Positions 35,737-44,124 of a DNA stretch of 64,000 nucleotides are shown piece by piece. Below the pieces are notes generated by a model, which did not search any database, was not told the DNA's origin, and saw nothing but the letters and a program-made list of their open reading frames with translations. Within the stretch, counting starts at the first letter, position 1. Each line of letters begins with the position of its first letter. This DNA is from Rhodobacteraceae bacterium DSL-40 (GTDB lineage Bacteria > Pseudomonadota > Alphaproteobacteria > Rhodobacterales > Rhodobacteraceae), in the NCBI GenBank assembly GCA_003258405.1, contig QKPN01000003.1:372001-436000 (forward strand), given 5' to 3'. The translations under genes were made by a program, and so were the position numbers.

Positions 35737-36744
35737 TCATTCGATCAGACCGGCCTCGCGGTAGTATTTCTCCGCGCCGGGATGGAGCGGGATGCCGATA
35801 CCGTCGAGCGCGGTGTCGATCGTGATCTCCTTGCCCTTCTGGTGGCCCGCATCGAGCAGCTTGCGGGTGTTCTCGTTCCAGAGTGCCTTGGTGATCTCGT
35901 AGATGAGCTCCTCGGGCTGATCGGCGCTGGTGACCCACTGCGCCCCGACCGAGATCGTCGTCACGTCGCCATCGACGCCCTCGTAGGTGCCGCCGGGCAC
36001 GGTGTTCTCGGCGAAGAAGCGGTATTCGTCGAGGACCGTGGCGGCTTCGGGGCCGGAAATCGGCACCAGCGTGATGTCGTCCTGGCTCGCAAGCTCGGCG
36101 ATCGCGCCGGCCGGGAAGCCGCCGACGAAGAAGAAGGCATCCATCGCCCCGTCGCGCATGCGCTCGGCCGCCTGGTCGGGCTTGAGATAGGCGGGCTTGA
36201 TGTCGTCCTCGGTCAGGCCATAGGCCTTGAGGATGATATGCGCATCGACGAGCGTGCCAGAGCCCGGCTCGTCGAGCGAGACGGTCTTGCCCCTGAGATC
36301 ACCGACCGAGGTGATGCCGGAATCGGCCGAGGCCACGAGGTGGATCGTCTCGGGATAGAGGTTCGCAATGGCGCGGAGCTTCTCGACCGGTTCGCGGCCT
36401 TCCCAGATGCCGGTGCCGGTCTGGGCCCAGGTCGCGACGTCGGACTGCGAGAAGCCGCTTTCGAGCGAGCCCGAGGCGATGGCGTTCACGTTGGCGACCG
36501 AGCCGTTGGCCGAGAGCGCGGTGGCGATCAGGCCCGGCACGCCGCAGGAGCCGCCTTCGTCGCAGGGCCGCGAGCCCGGCGGGCTCGAGATCGCGTTGGC
36601 GATCAGGCCGCCGATGGGATAGTAGGTGCCGGCCGTGCCGCCGGTGCCGATGCGAAAGAACTGGGGTTGCTGGGCGACGGCCACGCCGGAGACCGCGAGC
36701 CCGGTCAGAAAGACTCCCGCCAGCGTGAAGTGTCGTCTGTTCAT
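35737..36744 (-). CDS. TAXI-family TRAP transporter solute-binding receptor
   Basis: A 335-aa periplasmic protein with a signal peptide cleaved after about residue 24 (SGVAVA-QQ). Family motifs are RIGTGGTAGTYYPIGGLIAN, ESGFSQSDVATWA, LRGKTVSLDEPGSGT and FFFVGGFPAGAIAELA. CDEGGSC holds two cysteines that may form a disulfide. It delivers substrate to the fused permease encoded next to it. Confidence 0.95.
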   Translation of the reverse strand: MNRRHFTLAGVFLTGLAVSGVAVAQQPQFFRIGTGGTAGTYYPIGGLIANAISSPPGSRPCDEGGSCGVPGLIATALSANGSVANVNAIASGSLESGFSQSDVATWAQTGTGIWEGREPVEKLRAIANLYPETIHLVASADSGITSVGDLRGKTVSLDEPGSGTLVDAHIILKAYGLTEDDIKPAYLKPDQAAERMRDGAMDAFFFVGGFPAGAIAELASQDDITLVPISGPEAATVLDEYRFFAENTVPGGTYEGVDGDVTTISVGAQWVTSADQPEELIYEITKALWNENTRKLLDAGHQKGKEITIDTALDGIGIPLHPGAEKYYREAGLIE

Positions 36745-36866
36745 GTTGCGCCCCTTTCAAAGGTTCAGGCTTAAATCCGATTGGCCAAGACAAGCATGGG
36801 GGGCCGCATGGCGCAATCCACGCGGCCGTGAAGCCGGGCTTTCCGGACCAACATAGATGAAATGCC

Positions 36867-38261
36867 TCAAATCACGGCAGGTTCCGGTCCGGATCCGGCG
36901 GAAAGGATGCGAAAGCTCCAGGGCGCCAGCATCACTTTCGTATCAGGGCCGACCTCGAGCGCGGCGCCGGTCTCGAAATCCCGGTAGCGGCCGTGGTGCA
37001 GCGTCTCCTCGAACCCGACCTCCAGCGCCTCGGGCGAGAAGTTGAGCACGGCGAAGACCCGGTGTGCGGTGTTCGCCCGCACGAAGCTCAGCACCTTGCC
37101 CGGCGCGTCGTTCACCACCAGCACCATGCGCGCGCCCCAGGGCGCATTCCAGAGCGCGGTGTTTTCGGCATGGAGCGCGAAGAGCCGCTGGTAGAGATCG
37201 CCCACAGGGTGCGGACGCCATTCGATCGGATCGCGTTCGAAGAATTTCAGCCGCTTCTCGTTGCCCGCCTCCTGGCCGCTGTAGATCATCGGCATGCCCT
37301 CGCCCACCACCGAGAGCGCGATGGCGGGCATGAGCGCGGGGCCCATGGATTCGAACTGCGTGCCTTCCCAGGAATTCTTGTCGTGGTTCTCGATATGGGT
37401 CATGCGCTGCGCCTCGGAGGGCCAGCCGCATTCGTTCTGGGAGTAGTAGACGTAGAGCGCGAAGACATCCGCCTCGCCCTTGCCGATCTTGTGCAGGATG
37501 TCCCACCAGCTCCAGGCGTAGGTGGCATCGAAGGCCCCGGCGTGGAGATCGCGGGCCTCCCATTCGGCGAGCAGGAAGACGGGCTTGATCGCCTCGAGCT
37601 CGTGCCGGGCGTTCTCCCAGAAATCGACCGGGACGTAGCCCGCCACGTCGCAGCGGTAGCCGTCGATATCGGCCTCGCGCACCCAGTAGGTCATTGCCGC
37701 GGTCATGTATTCGCGCAAGGCGGCGCTGGAATAGTCGAGGTCGATGATGTCGTCCCAGTCCCACCAGGGCGTGGGGCGGAAATCGCCCTTCCAGTTGCGG
37801 GCATACCACTCGGGATGTTCGTCGCGGAGCGGGTTGTCCCAGGCGGTGTGGTTCGCGACCCAGTCGAGGATCACCCGCAAGCCGAGCCCGTGGGCGGTGC
37901 GGACGAAGGAGCGGAGCGCTTCGAGATCGCCGAACTCCGGATTGACGCCGTAATAGTCCTTCACCGCGTAGTAGCTGCCGAGGCTGCCCTTGCGGTGCAT
38001 CTCGCCGATCGGGTGGATCGGCATGAGCCAGATGATCGTCGCGCCGAGCGCGCGGATCTGCGGAAGGCCCGCCTCGGCGGCGGCCAGCGTGCCTTCCGCC
38101 GAGAACTGCCGGATGTTGAGCTCGTAGACCACCGCGTTCTTCGTCCATTCGGGATGGGTGAGCCGGACGAAGGGCTTCGGGGTGTAGCGCGCCGCGGCAG
38201 CGGGCAGCACGGTGGCGGAGAGCGCGGCGAGGGCCGGAAGGTCGGAGAGCCAGTCGATCAT
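36867..38261 (-). CDS. Glycoside hydrolase family 13 (alpha-amylase-like) enzyme
   Basis: A 464-aa (beta/alpha)8 enzyme without signal peptide, so cytoplasmic. The catalytic set is complete: nucleophile D205 in DGYRCDVAG, acid/base E233 in LLAEWEA, and D294 in IENHDKNS. Region I is DWVANHTAWD at about 133-142. A C-terminal beta domain follows. A trehalose, oligoglucoside or glycogen substrate is plausible, but none can be assigned. The ATG at 38261 is preferred because upstream in-frame codons look non-coding. No other sugar gene is adjacent. Confidence 0.92.
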   Translation of the reverse strand: MIDWLSDLPALAALSATVLPAAAARYTPKPFVRLTHPEWTKNAVVYELNIRQFSAEGTLAAAEAGLPQIRALGATIIWLMPIHPIGEMHRKGSLGSYYAVKDYYGVNPEFGDLEALRSFVRTAHGLGLRVILDWVANHTAWDNPLRDEHPEWYARNWKGDFRPTPWWDWDDIIDLDYSSAALREYMTAAMTYWVREADIDGYRCDVAGYVPVDFWENARHELEAIKPVFLLAEWEARDLHAGAFDATYAWSWWDILHKIGKGEADVFALYVYYSQNECGWPSEAQRMTHIENHDKNSWEGTQFESMGPALMPAIALSVVGEGMPMIYSGQEAGNEKRLKFFERDPIEWRPHPVGDLYQRLFALHAENTALWNAPWGARMVLVVNDAPGKVLSFVRANTAHRVFAVLNFSPEALEVGFEETLHHGRYRDFETGAALEVGPDTKVMLAPWSFRILSAGSGPEPAVI

Positions 38262-38409
38262 GCGGGCGGGGTCCACTCCTTGGTTGGCGGCGGGGCCGAG
38301 CCTATGCGCCATGGCGGCGGGGCTCAACCATGGCGGGCGCGGAAGATGCGGGGGGTCTCCTGGCGGTGAAAGCGGGGCGTTTCACCGTGAAAATGTGGAA
38401 ATGCCTTTG

Positions 38410-38423
38410 AAATCATTTGATTT
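38410..38423. promoter_or_regulatory. AT-rich palindrome AAATCATTTGATTT upstream of the GH13 gene
   Basis: A perfect 14-bp dyad in an AT-rich patch within the 264-bp gap before the GH13 gene, with TTGACT (minus strand, 38432-38427) beside it. It looks like a repressor operator and promoter. No regulator is encoded next door. Confidence 0.35.
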
Positions 38424-38525
38424 TAGAGTCAACAAATCATGAATCGGCGCGGTTTCGCTCCCTGTGAGCCGATCTTCCCCAAGAAGCGGCTCCCTCGAAA
38501 ACCGGCCTCCGCCGCCGCCGCGGGA

Positions 38526-39380
38526 TCAGGCGCGGCGGGCGGAATAGAGGATGATGCGGGCCGGGAGGCGGGCGCCGTCGGGGGCGGCGAAGGGCGCGAG
38601 GCGGCGGCCGAGATCGGCGAGAATCGCGGCGCGATCGGCCTCGGTGCCCTCCTTCTCGCGCAGGATGCTCGGGATCGGGCCGACATTGCCGGCAAGGGCG
38701 AGGAGTGCGGGCAGGCCGCCGGGATGGTGGAGCGTGACCGTGCACGCCTCGCCCCGGCAGGCGACGAGACCGGCGGCCTCCATCAGCGCGCAGACGCGGG
38801 CGGTGTCGGCGAAGGCCATCGGGCCGGGGCCGTCGGGATCGGCCGGCGCGACCGGACCGAGCCGGGCGACGGCCGCGGCGCGGGGTTCGGAGAACCACGG
38901 ATTGGCGGCGGCCTCGGCCCAGCCCGCGAAGACGATCCGGCCGCCGGGGCGGAGGCTCCGGGCGAGGTTGCGGAAGGCCGCGACCGTATCGTCGAAGAAC
39001 ATGAGCCCGAAGCGCGAGACCACCGCATCGAACGCGGCCTCGGGCAAGGGGTGGATCTGGGTGTCGCCGTGGAGGAAGCGGAGGTTCGCGATCCCGGCCT
39101 CTGCGCGGCGGGCCTCGGCAATGGCGAGGAGCGGCTCGGAAAAGTCGATGCCGGTGACCGAGCCGCCGGGCAGCAGCAGGGGTGCCAGCGCAAGGCAGGA
39201 GGCGCCCGCGCCGCAGCCCGCATCGAGGATCGCCTCACCGGGGCGGGGGGCGAGCGCCTCGAGGAGCGGGCCGGTGGTGGCGGCGTTGAGCGTGTCGAGC
39301 TCGCCGGCCTGACGCGCCCAGTTCTGCCCGCCGGGGCCGGTGTTCCAGAAGGTGTGCTGGCCGTCGTTGCGGGTGGTCAT
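38526..39380 (-). CDS. Class I SAM-dependent methyltransferase
   Basis: A 284-aa soluble protein with SAM motif I ILDAGCGAGASCLALAPLL, motif II-like VTGIDFSEPLLAIAEA, and FDAVVSRFGLMFFDD with LRPGGRIVFAGW (motif III/IV). The start is the ATG at 39380 (MTTRNDGQHTFWNTGPGGQ). The opening NTxxGxxW resembles UbiE/Coq5-like and small-molecule methyltransferases. The substrate is unknown. Confidence 0.9.
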   Translation of the reverse strand: MTTRNDGQHTFWNTGPGGQNWARQAGELDTLNAATTGPLLEALAPRPGEAILDAGCGAGASCLALAPLLLPGGSVTGIDFSEPLLAIAEARRAEAGIANLRFLHGDTQIHPLPEAAFDAVVSRFGLMFFDDTVAAFRNLARSLRPGGRIVFAGWAEAAANPWFSEPRAAAVARLGPVAPADPDGPGPMAFADTARVCALMEAAGLVACRGEACTVTLHHPGGLPALLALAGNVGPIPSILREKEGTEADRAAILADLGRRLAPFAAPDGARLPARIILYSARRA

Positions 39381-39421
39381 GGGAGCCGACCCTCCTTCTG
39401 CTGCGGGTGCCCGCGGACATG

Positions 39422-39449
39422 AAAAGGGCCGCACCTCGCGGCGCGGCCC
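39422..39449 (-). terminator. Intrinsic terminator of trxA
   Basis: On the minus strand GGGCCGC (39449-39443) pairs with GCGGCCC (39432-39426) around a 10-nt loop, and TTTT follows at 39425-39422. It lies 40 bp beyond the trxA stop and overlaps the promoter region of the methyltransferase gene. A second short hairpin (GGCGGA/TCCGCC, 39464-39479) lies between. Confidence 0.7.
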
Positions 39450-39488
39450 AACCGGATCATCGGGGCGGAACGCTCCGCCGGGACGGAA

Positions 39489-39809
39489 TCAGACCGATTC
39501 GTCGATCCAGCTCTTCAGGCTCGCCTTCGGAGCTGCGCCGGTCTTGTTGGAGACAAGCTCGCCGTCCTTGAACATGAAGAGCGCCGGGATGCCGCGCACG
39601 CCGAACTGGGCGGGCAGGCCCGGGTTTTCGTCCACATTGACCTTGGCGATCTTGATCTTGCCTTCATATTCCTCGGCAAGCTCTTCCAGAGCCGGGCCGA
39701 TCATGCGGCAGGGGCCGCACCATTCGGCCCAGAAATCTACCAGTACGGGCACATCGGATTTGATGACCTCGTCCTGGAACGTGTTGTCGGTGACCTTGAC
39801 CGTAGCCAT
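39489..39809 (-). CDS. trxA: Thioredoxin
   Basis: A 106-aa general disulfide reductase. Active site WCGPC (C31, C34), with VLVDFWAEW before it, and conserved Asp26 and the cis-Pro in [12 protein letters not shown]. Length and composition are typical. The ATG at 39809 has GAGGAG upstream. It is probably monocistronic, given its own terminator. Confidence 0.97.
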   Translation of the reverse strand: MATVKVTDNTFQDEVIKSDVPVLVDFWAEWCGPCRMIGPALEELAEEYEGKIKIAKVNVDENPGLPAQFGVRGIPALFMFKDGELVSNKTGAAPKASLKSWIDESV

Positions 39810-40029
39810 GACGGACTCCTCGCGGGTTTCGAAGTTGGGCTCAACCTATGAACGCGGGGGGGTAGGGTCAAGATGGGCTCCGGCGGCAGGAGAGGCTTGT
39901 GGCGGCAGGGGCGCATTGCCCGGCATGGTGCAGATTTGCGTCGACTCCGTGCAGGATCGCGGTCAACACTCTGGCAATGCCAGAAAATCCGGCGCGCCTC
40001 CCGTGCCGGGCGCCGATGAGGATGTTCCC

Positions 40030-40977
40030 ATGCCCCTGCCCCAGGCCTTCGCCGGCCGGTTGCGATTGCCTGCCGTCGCCGCGCCGATGTTTCTCGTCTC
40101 CGGCCCCGATCTGGTGGTTGAGACCTGCCGGGCCGGGGTGATCGGGACGTTTCCCGCCCTCAATCAGCGCACGAGCGACGGGCTCGCGGCCTGGATCGAG
40201 GAGATAGAGGCACGGCTTGCGGCGGCCGGGGACACGGCGGCCCCCTACGGCATCAACCTGATCGTGCACCGTTCCAACCCGCGGCTGCAGGCCGATCTCG
40301 AGATCGTGGTGGCGCGGCGGGTGCCGCTCGTCATCACCTCGCTCGGCGCGGCGCGCGAGGTGGTCGAGGCGGTGCATTCCTATGGCGGGCTGGTGTTTCA
40401 CGACGTGATCTCGCGGCGCCATGCGGAGAAGGCCGCCGAAGCGGGTGTGGACGGGATCATCGCGGTGGCCGCCGGCGCGGGCGGGCACGCGGGCACGCTG
40501 AGCCCGTTTGCACTGGTGGCGGAGATCCGGGAGGTGTTTGCCGGCACGATCCTGCTCGGGGGCGCGATCTCGACGGGGGCGCATGTGGCCGCCGCCCGCG
40601 CGCTCGGGGCCGATCTCGCCTATCTCGGCACGCGCTTCATCGCAACGCGGGAGGCGATGGTGTCGGAGGCGCAGAAGCGCATGATCCTCGAGAGCCGGGC
40701 GCTCGACGTGATCTACACGCCCGACATCTCGGGGGTGAACGCGAACTTCCTGCGCCCGAGCATCCGCGCGGCGGGGCTCGATCCCGATGCGCTGCCGCCG
40801 CACCGGGTGCTCGACATGGCAAGCGAGGCGAAGGCCTGGAAGTCGATCTGGTCGGCGGGGCACGGGGTCGGGTCGATCTCCGACATTCCCGGGGCGGGCG
40901 CGCTCTGCGGGCGGTTGATCGCGGAATACCGCGCGGCGGTGGCGGCCCTGGCGGCGGAGCCCTTCGCGGCGGGCTGA
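40030..40977 (+). CDS. Nitronate monooxygenase / 2-nitropropane dioxygenase-like FMN enzyme
   Basis: A 315-aa (beta/alpha)8 flavoprotein. Family motifs are LRLPAVAAPMFLVSGPDLV, AGVIGTFPALNQRT, DGIIAVAAGAGGHAGTLSPF, ILLGGAISTGAHVAAARALGADLAYLGTRF and the C-terminal SAGHGVGSI. Members oxidise nitronates or act as related flavin reductases; the precise substrate is open. The start is the ATG at 40030 with GAGGA seven bases upstream. Its 3' end abuts the 63-bp tandem palindromic repeats. Confidence 0.92.
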   Translation: MPLPQAFAGRLRLPAVAAPMFLVSGPDLVVETCRAGVIGTFPALNQRTSDGLAAWIEEIEARLAAAGDTAAPYGINLIVHRSNPRLQADLEIVVARRVPLVITSLGAAREVVEAVHSYGGLVFHDVISRRHAEKAAEAGVDGIIAVAAGAGGHAGTLSPFALVAEIREVFAGTILLGGAISTGAHVAAARALGADLAYLGTRFIATREAMVSEAQKRMILESRALDVIYTPDISGVNANFLRPSIRAAGLDPDALPPHRVLDMASEAKAWKSIWSAGHGVGSISDIPGAGALCGRLIAEYRAAVAALAAEPFAAG

Positions 40978-40983
40978 GGCCGG

Positions 40984-41164
40984 CCGGCACCGGGATGCCT
41001 GTCTGGATCGCGATGCAGGCCGGAACGGTGCTGGTTGGGCGCTTTTGACAGACCAGAATCCTTGTCCGCATTGCGCTGCAAGGCGGAACGGCTCTGGTTC
41101 CACGTTTTTGACAGACCAGAATCCTTTGCCGCATGGCGCTGCTATGCGGAACGGTTCTGGTCTA
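40984..41164. repeat. Three tandem 63-bp palindromic repeats between convergent genes
   Basis: Copies begin at 40984 (degenerate), 41047 and 41110. The last two start with the same GACAGACCAGAATCC and end in TCTGGT. Each full copy is a large imperfect hairpin: ACCAGA at one end with TCTGGT at the other, and an inner pair (TCCGC/GCGGA in copy 2, CCGCAT/ATGCGG in copy 3) around a GCGCTGC-containing loop. Copies 1 and 2 share about two thirds of positions in register without gaps. The array fills the gap between two converging genes, and the last copy runs into the stop codon of the EamA gene. It likely serves as a bidirectional 3'-end structure of REP type. Confidence 0.75.
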
Positions 41165-41587
41165 GCCCCGTGCGACGAGGAGCGCGCCCGCGGCGATCAT
41201 CGCGACGCCCGCCCAGGCGGCGGGGCTGAGGCGCTCGCCGAGGAAGGTGGCGGCGAAGAGCGCGACGAGGACGACGCTGAGCTTGTCGATCGGCGCGACG
41301 CGGGAGGCCTCGCCCGCCTGCAGCGCGCGGAAATAGCAGAGCCATGAGGCGCCGGTCGCGAGCCCCGAGAGGGTGAGGAAGAGCGCGGAGCCGCGCGGGA
41401 GCGTGCCGATTCCCTGCCAGCCGCCGGTGAGCGTGAGGACGAGCGCGAGCCAGGCGAGGATCACCGCGGTGCGCAGGAAAGTCGCGAGATCGGCGGGGAT
41501 GCCCGCGACGCCTGCCTTGGCGAAGATCGCGGTCAGGGCGGCGAAGAGGGCCGAGAGCAGCGCCCAGACGAGCCAGGCCGGGATCAC
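41162..41587 (-). CDS. Half-size EamA/DMT-family membrane protein
   Basis: A 141-aa protein with one EamA domain (about five membrane helices: WLVWALLSALFAALTAIFAKAG at the start, GLATGASWLCYFRALQ, and LSVVLVALFAATFLGERLSP toward the end). Typical DMT transporters have two such domains, so this one should act as a dimer. The substrate is unknown. The ATG at 41587 overlaps the gluQ stop by 4 bp, placing it in the trmFO-gluQ unit. Confidence 0.92.
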   Translation of the reverse strand: MIPAWLVWALLSALFAALTAIFAKAGVAGIPADLATFLRTAVILAWLALVLTLTGGWQGIGTLPRGSALFLTLSGLATGASWLCYFRALQAGEASRVAPIDKLSVVLVALFAATFLGERLSPAAWAGVAMIAAGALLVARG

Positions 41588-42453
41588 CGGGTGGTCTCCG
41601 CGGCACGGAGCCGGGCGCGGAGCTCGGCCGGGGTCACGCCTTCAGCGCGGAAGGCGCGCAGCGCGCGGGCGTCGTCGCGCTTGGCGAGCCGCCGGCCGCT
41701 GTCGTCGCGGATCAGGCGGTGGTGGTGCCAGACCGGGACGGGGAGGCCGAGCAGCGCCTGGAGCAGGCGGTGGAGCGGCGTTACCTCCCAGAGATCCTCG
41801 CCGCGCACGACATGGGTGATGCCCTGGGCGGCGTCATCGCTCACCACGGCAAGGTGATAGGCGACGGCGCCGAGCTCCTTGCGGCCGAGCACCGCATCGC
41901 CGATTTCCGCCTGCATCCGGGCGGGATCGAGCACGTGCCGCCCGCCGTGTGCCGGGCCGGTTTCCTCGAAGGCGAGGCCGGGCCCGGCGTGGGCCAGCGC
42001 GCGGGCGAGATCGAGGCGGATCGCATCGCCCGGGCGGCGGCTCGACATCGGGCGGCCGCGGCAGGTGCCGGGATAGACCGCCGCCCCTTCGGGCGGGCTG
42101 CCCGCGCCTTCCTGCGGCGCGGAGAGGGCCGCGCGGATGTCGGCCCGCGTGCAGGAGCAGGGATAGGTGAGGCCCATCGCGGCGAGCCGGTCGAGGGCGG
42201 CCCCGTAGCGGGGGAGGTGCTCGGACTGGCGCAGCACCGGTTCGGGCCAGGAGAGGCCGAGCCAGGCGAGATCCTCGCGGATCGCCGCCTCGTATTCGGG
42301 GCGCGCCCGCGTGCGGTCGATATCCTCGATGCGGAGCAGGAATTCGCCGCCCGCGGCCCCGGCCATCTCCCAGGCGGTGAGGGCGGAGAAGGCGTGGCCG
42401 AGGTGGAGCCAGCCGGTCGGCGACGGCGCGAAACGGGTGCGGAAGCCCGCCAC
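41584..42453 (-). CDS. gluQ: Glutamyl-queuosine tRNA(Asp) synthetase
   Basis: This GluRS paralogue without anticodon-binding domain attaches glutamate to queuosine at position 34 of tRNA(Asp). The 289 aa include RFAPSPTGWLHLGHA (HIGH-type motif), the zinc site YPCSCTRADIR with YPGTCRG, HVVRGEDLWEVTPLHRLL, and the KMSKS-type motif RRLAKRDDARAL. It implies a queuosine pathway in the cell. It starts 8 bp after trmFO, in a tRNA-modification pair. Confidence 0.95.
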   Translation of the reverse strand: MAGFRTRFAPSPTGWLHLGHAFSALTAWEMAGAAGGEFLLRIEDIDRTRARPEYEAAIREDLAWLGLSWPEPVLRQSEHLPRYGAALDRLAAMGLTYPCSCTRADIRAALSAPQEGAGSPPEGAAVYPGTCRGRPMSSRRPGDAIRLDLARALAHAGPGLAFEETGPAHGGRHVLDPARMQAEIGDAVLGRKELGAVAYHLAVVSDDAAQGITHVVRGEDLWEVTPLHRLLQALLGLPVPVWHHHRLIRDDSGRRLAKRDDARALRAFRAEGVTPAELRARLRAAETTR

Positions 42454-42461
42454 CGGGGCGC

Positions 42462-43838
42462 TCAGGCCGGCGCGGGCGCCAGCGCGGCAGCGTCGCGCCA
42501 GGCGGCGAGATCGGCCTTGGCGCGGTCGGTATAGCCGCGGTAGCGCTCCTTGCGCCCGCGCCGGCCGCCACGCGCCTCCGGGAGCGGCGGGAAGAGGCCG
42601 AAGTTCACGTTCATCGGCTGGAAGGTCCGGGCCTCGGCACCGCCGGTGATGTGGTTGACGAGCGCGCCCATCGCGGTGGTGGGCGGCGGCGGCGGCAGAT
42701 CGCGGCCGAGGCGCTCGGCGGCGGCCATGCGGCCCGCGAGCAGGCCCATCGCCGCACTCTCGACATAGCCCTCGACGCCGGTCACCTGGCCCGCGAAGCG
42801 CAGTGCCGGGCGGGCCCGGAGGCGCATCCGGTCGTCGAGCAGGCGCGGCGAATTGAGGAAGGTGTTGCGGTGGATGCCGCCGAGGCGGGCGAAGGCGGCG
42901 TTCTCGAGGCCCGGGATCATCCGGAAGACCTTGGCCTGCGCGCCGTATTTCATCTTGGTCTGGAAGCCCACGATGTTGAAGAGCGTGCCGAGCGCATTGT
43001 CGCGGCGGAGCTGCACCACGGCATGGGGCTTCACCTCCGGCGCATGCGGGTTGGTGAGGCCGACGGGCTTCAGCGGGCCGAAGCGCAGGGTCTCGCGGCC
43101 GCGTTCGGCCATGACCTCGATCGGCAGGCAGCCCTCGAAATAGGGCGTGTCGCGCTCCCAGTCCTTGAACTCGGTCTTCTCGGCGGCGAGCAACGCGTCG
43201 ATGAAGGCTTCATACTGGGCGCGGTCCATCGGACAGTTGAGATAGGCCGTGCGCTCCGCCTCGGTCTCACCCTTGTCGTAGCGCGACTGGAACCAGGCCC
43301 GGCTGAGATCGACCGATTCGAAATGCACGATGGGCGCGATCGCATCGAAGAAGGCGAGGCCGTCCTCGCCGGTGAGGCCCTGCACGGCCTGCGCCAGCGC
43401 AGGGCTGGTGAGCGGGCCGGTGGCGACGATGACGCTGTCCCATTCCGCGGGCGGCAGGCCCGCGATCTCGCCGCGCTCGATCGTGATGAGCGGATGGGCG
43501 GCGAGACGTTCGGTGATCCAGCGGCTGAAGGGCTCGCGATCGACGGCGAGCGCGCCGCCTGCGGGCAGGGAATGGGCATCGGCCGAGGCCATGACGAGCC
43601 CGTCGAGCGCCCGCATCTCCCAGTGCAGCAGCCCGACGGCGTTCTGTTCGTCATCGTCGGAGCGGAAGGAGTTCGAGCACACCATCTCGGCCAGCCCGTC
43701 CGTCTGGTGGGCGAAGGTGCCGGTCTGGGGGCGCATCTCGTGCAGGATGACGGGCACGCCGAGGCTTGCCGCCTGCCAGGCGGCCTCCGAACCGGCCATG
43801 CCGCCGCCGATGACATGAATGGGGGCGATCTTCTCCAT
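42462..43838 (-). CDS. trmFO: Methylenetetrahydrofolate-tRNA (uracil-5-)-methyltransferase TrmFO
   Basis: This FAD enzyme makes m5U54 in tRNA from methylene-tetrahydrofolate. The 458 aa show the dinucleotide loop [13 protein letters not shown] at the N-terminus, [22 protein letters not shown] with a catalytic Cys, and the C-terminal segment [22 protein letters not shown]. It takes the place of SAM-dependent TrmA here. Starts at 43838 (MEKIAPIH) and 43847 are both possible. The Pro-rich stretch [17 protein letters not shown] is usual for the family. Confidence 0.95.
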   Translation of the reverse strand: MEKIAPIHVIGGGMAGSEAAWQAASLGVPVILHEMRPQTGTFAHQTDGLAEMVCSNSFRSDDDEQNAVGLLHWEMRALDGLVMASADAHSLPAGGALAVDREPFSRWITERLAAHPLITIERGEIAGLPPAEWDSVIVATGPLTSPALAQAVQGLTGEDGLAFFDAIAPIVHFESVDLSRAWFQSRYDKGETEAERTAYLNCPMDRAQYEAFIDALLAAEKTEFKDWERDTPYFEGCLPIEVMAERGRETLRFGPLKPVGLTNPHAPEVKPHAVVQLRRDNALGTLFNIVGFQTKMKYGAQAKVFRMIPGLENAAFARLGGIHRNTFLNSPRLLDDRMRLRARPALRFAGQVTGVEGYVESAAMGLLAGRMAAAERLGRDLPPPPPTTAMGALVNHITGGAEARTFQPMNVNFGLFPPLPEARGGRRGRKERYRGYTDRAKADLAAWRDAAALAPAPA

Positions 43839-44124
43839 CCCGCGCATCTAGGCCAGCGCGGTGGAAATGGAAAGAGCGGCGTGCGCGGGATCCGCCCCAA
43901 CACGCAACGCCACCGCGCAAGGACTAGAATGCGCCCTCGCCCCACGGCGGCAGGATGAAACACCAGGAGGCAGGCTCGGTATGAGACCGCAACAGACAGA
44001 ATCGCATCCCGCGCGCCGCACCGGAGCGCTCGCACACGCATGTGCCCGCCGACGGCCGGCCTCCGCCGACGGCGCAGCACAGCCATATTCACCCGATTTC
44101 ATTTCAAAATAGGCGAGACAATCG

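Noticed and set aside
38262-38525. AT-rich patch considered as a mobile-element scar
   Set aside because: No inverted terminal repeats, target duplication or transposase remnant. Its size and place fit an ordinary promoter.
40637-41134. Minus-strand open frame through the 63-bp repeats, giving a repeated 21-residue peptide
   Set aside because: The frame continues into the antisense of the nitronate monooxygenase gene. The repeats are better explained as palindromic DNA, and no ribosome site is seen.
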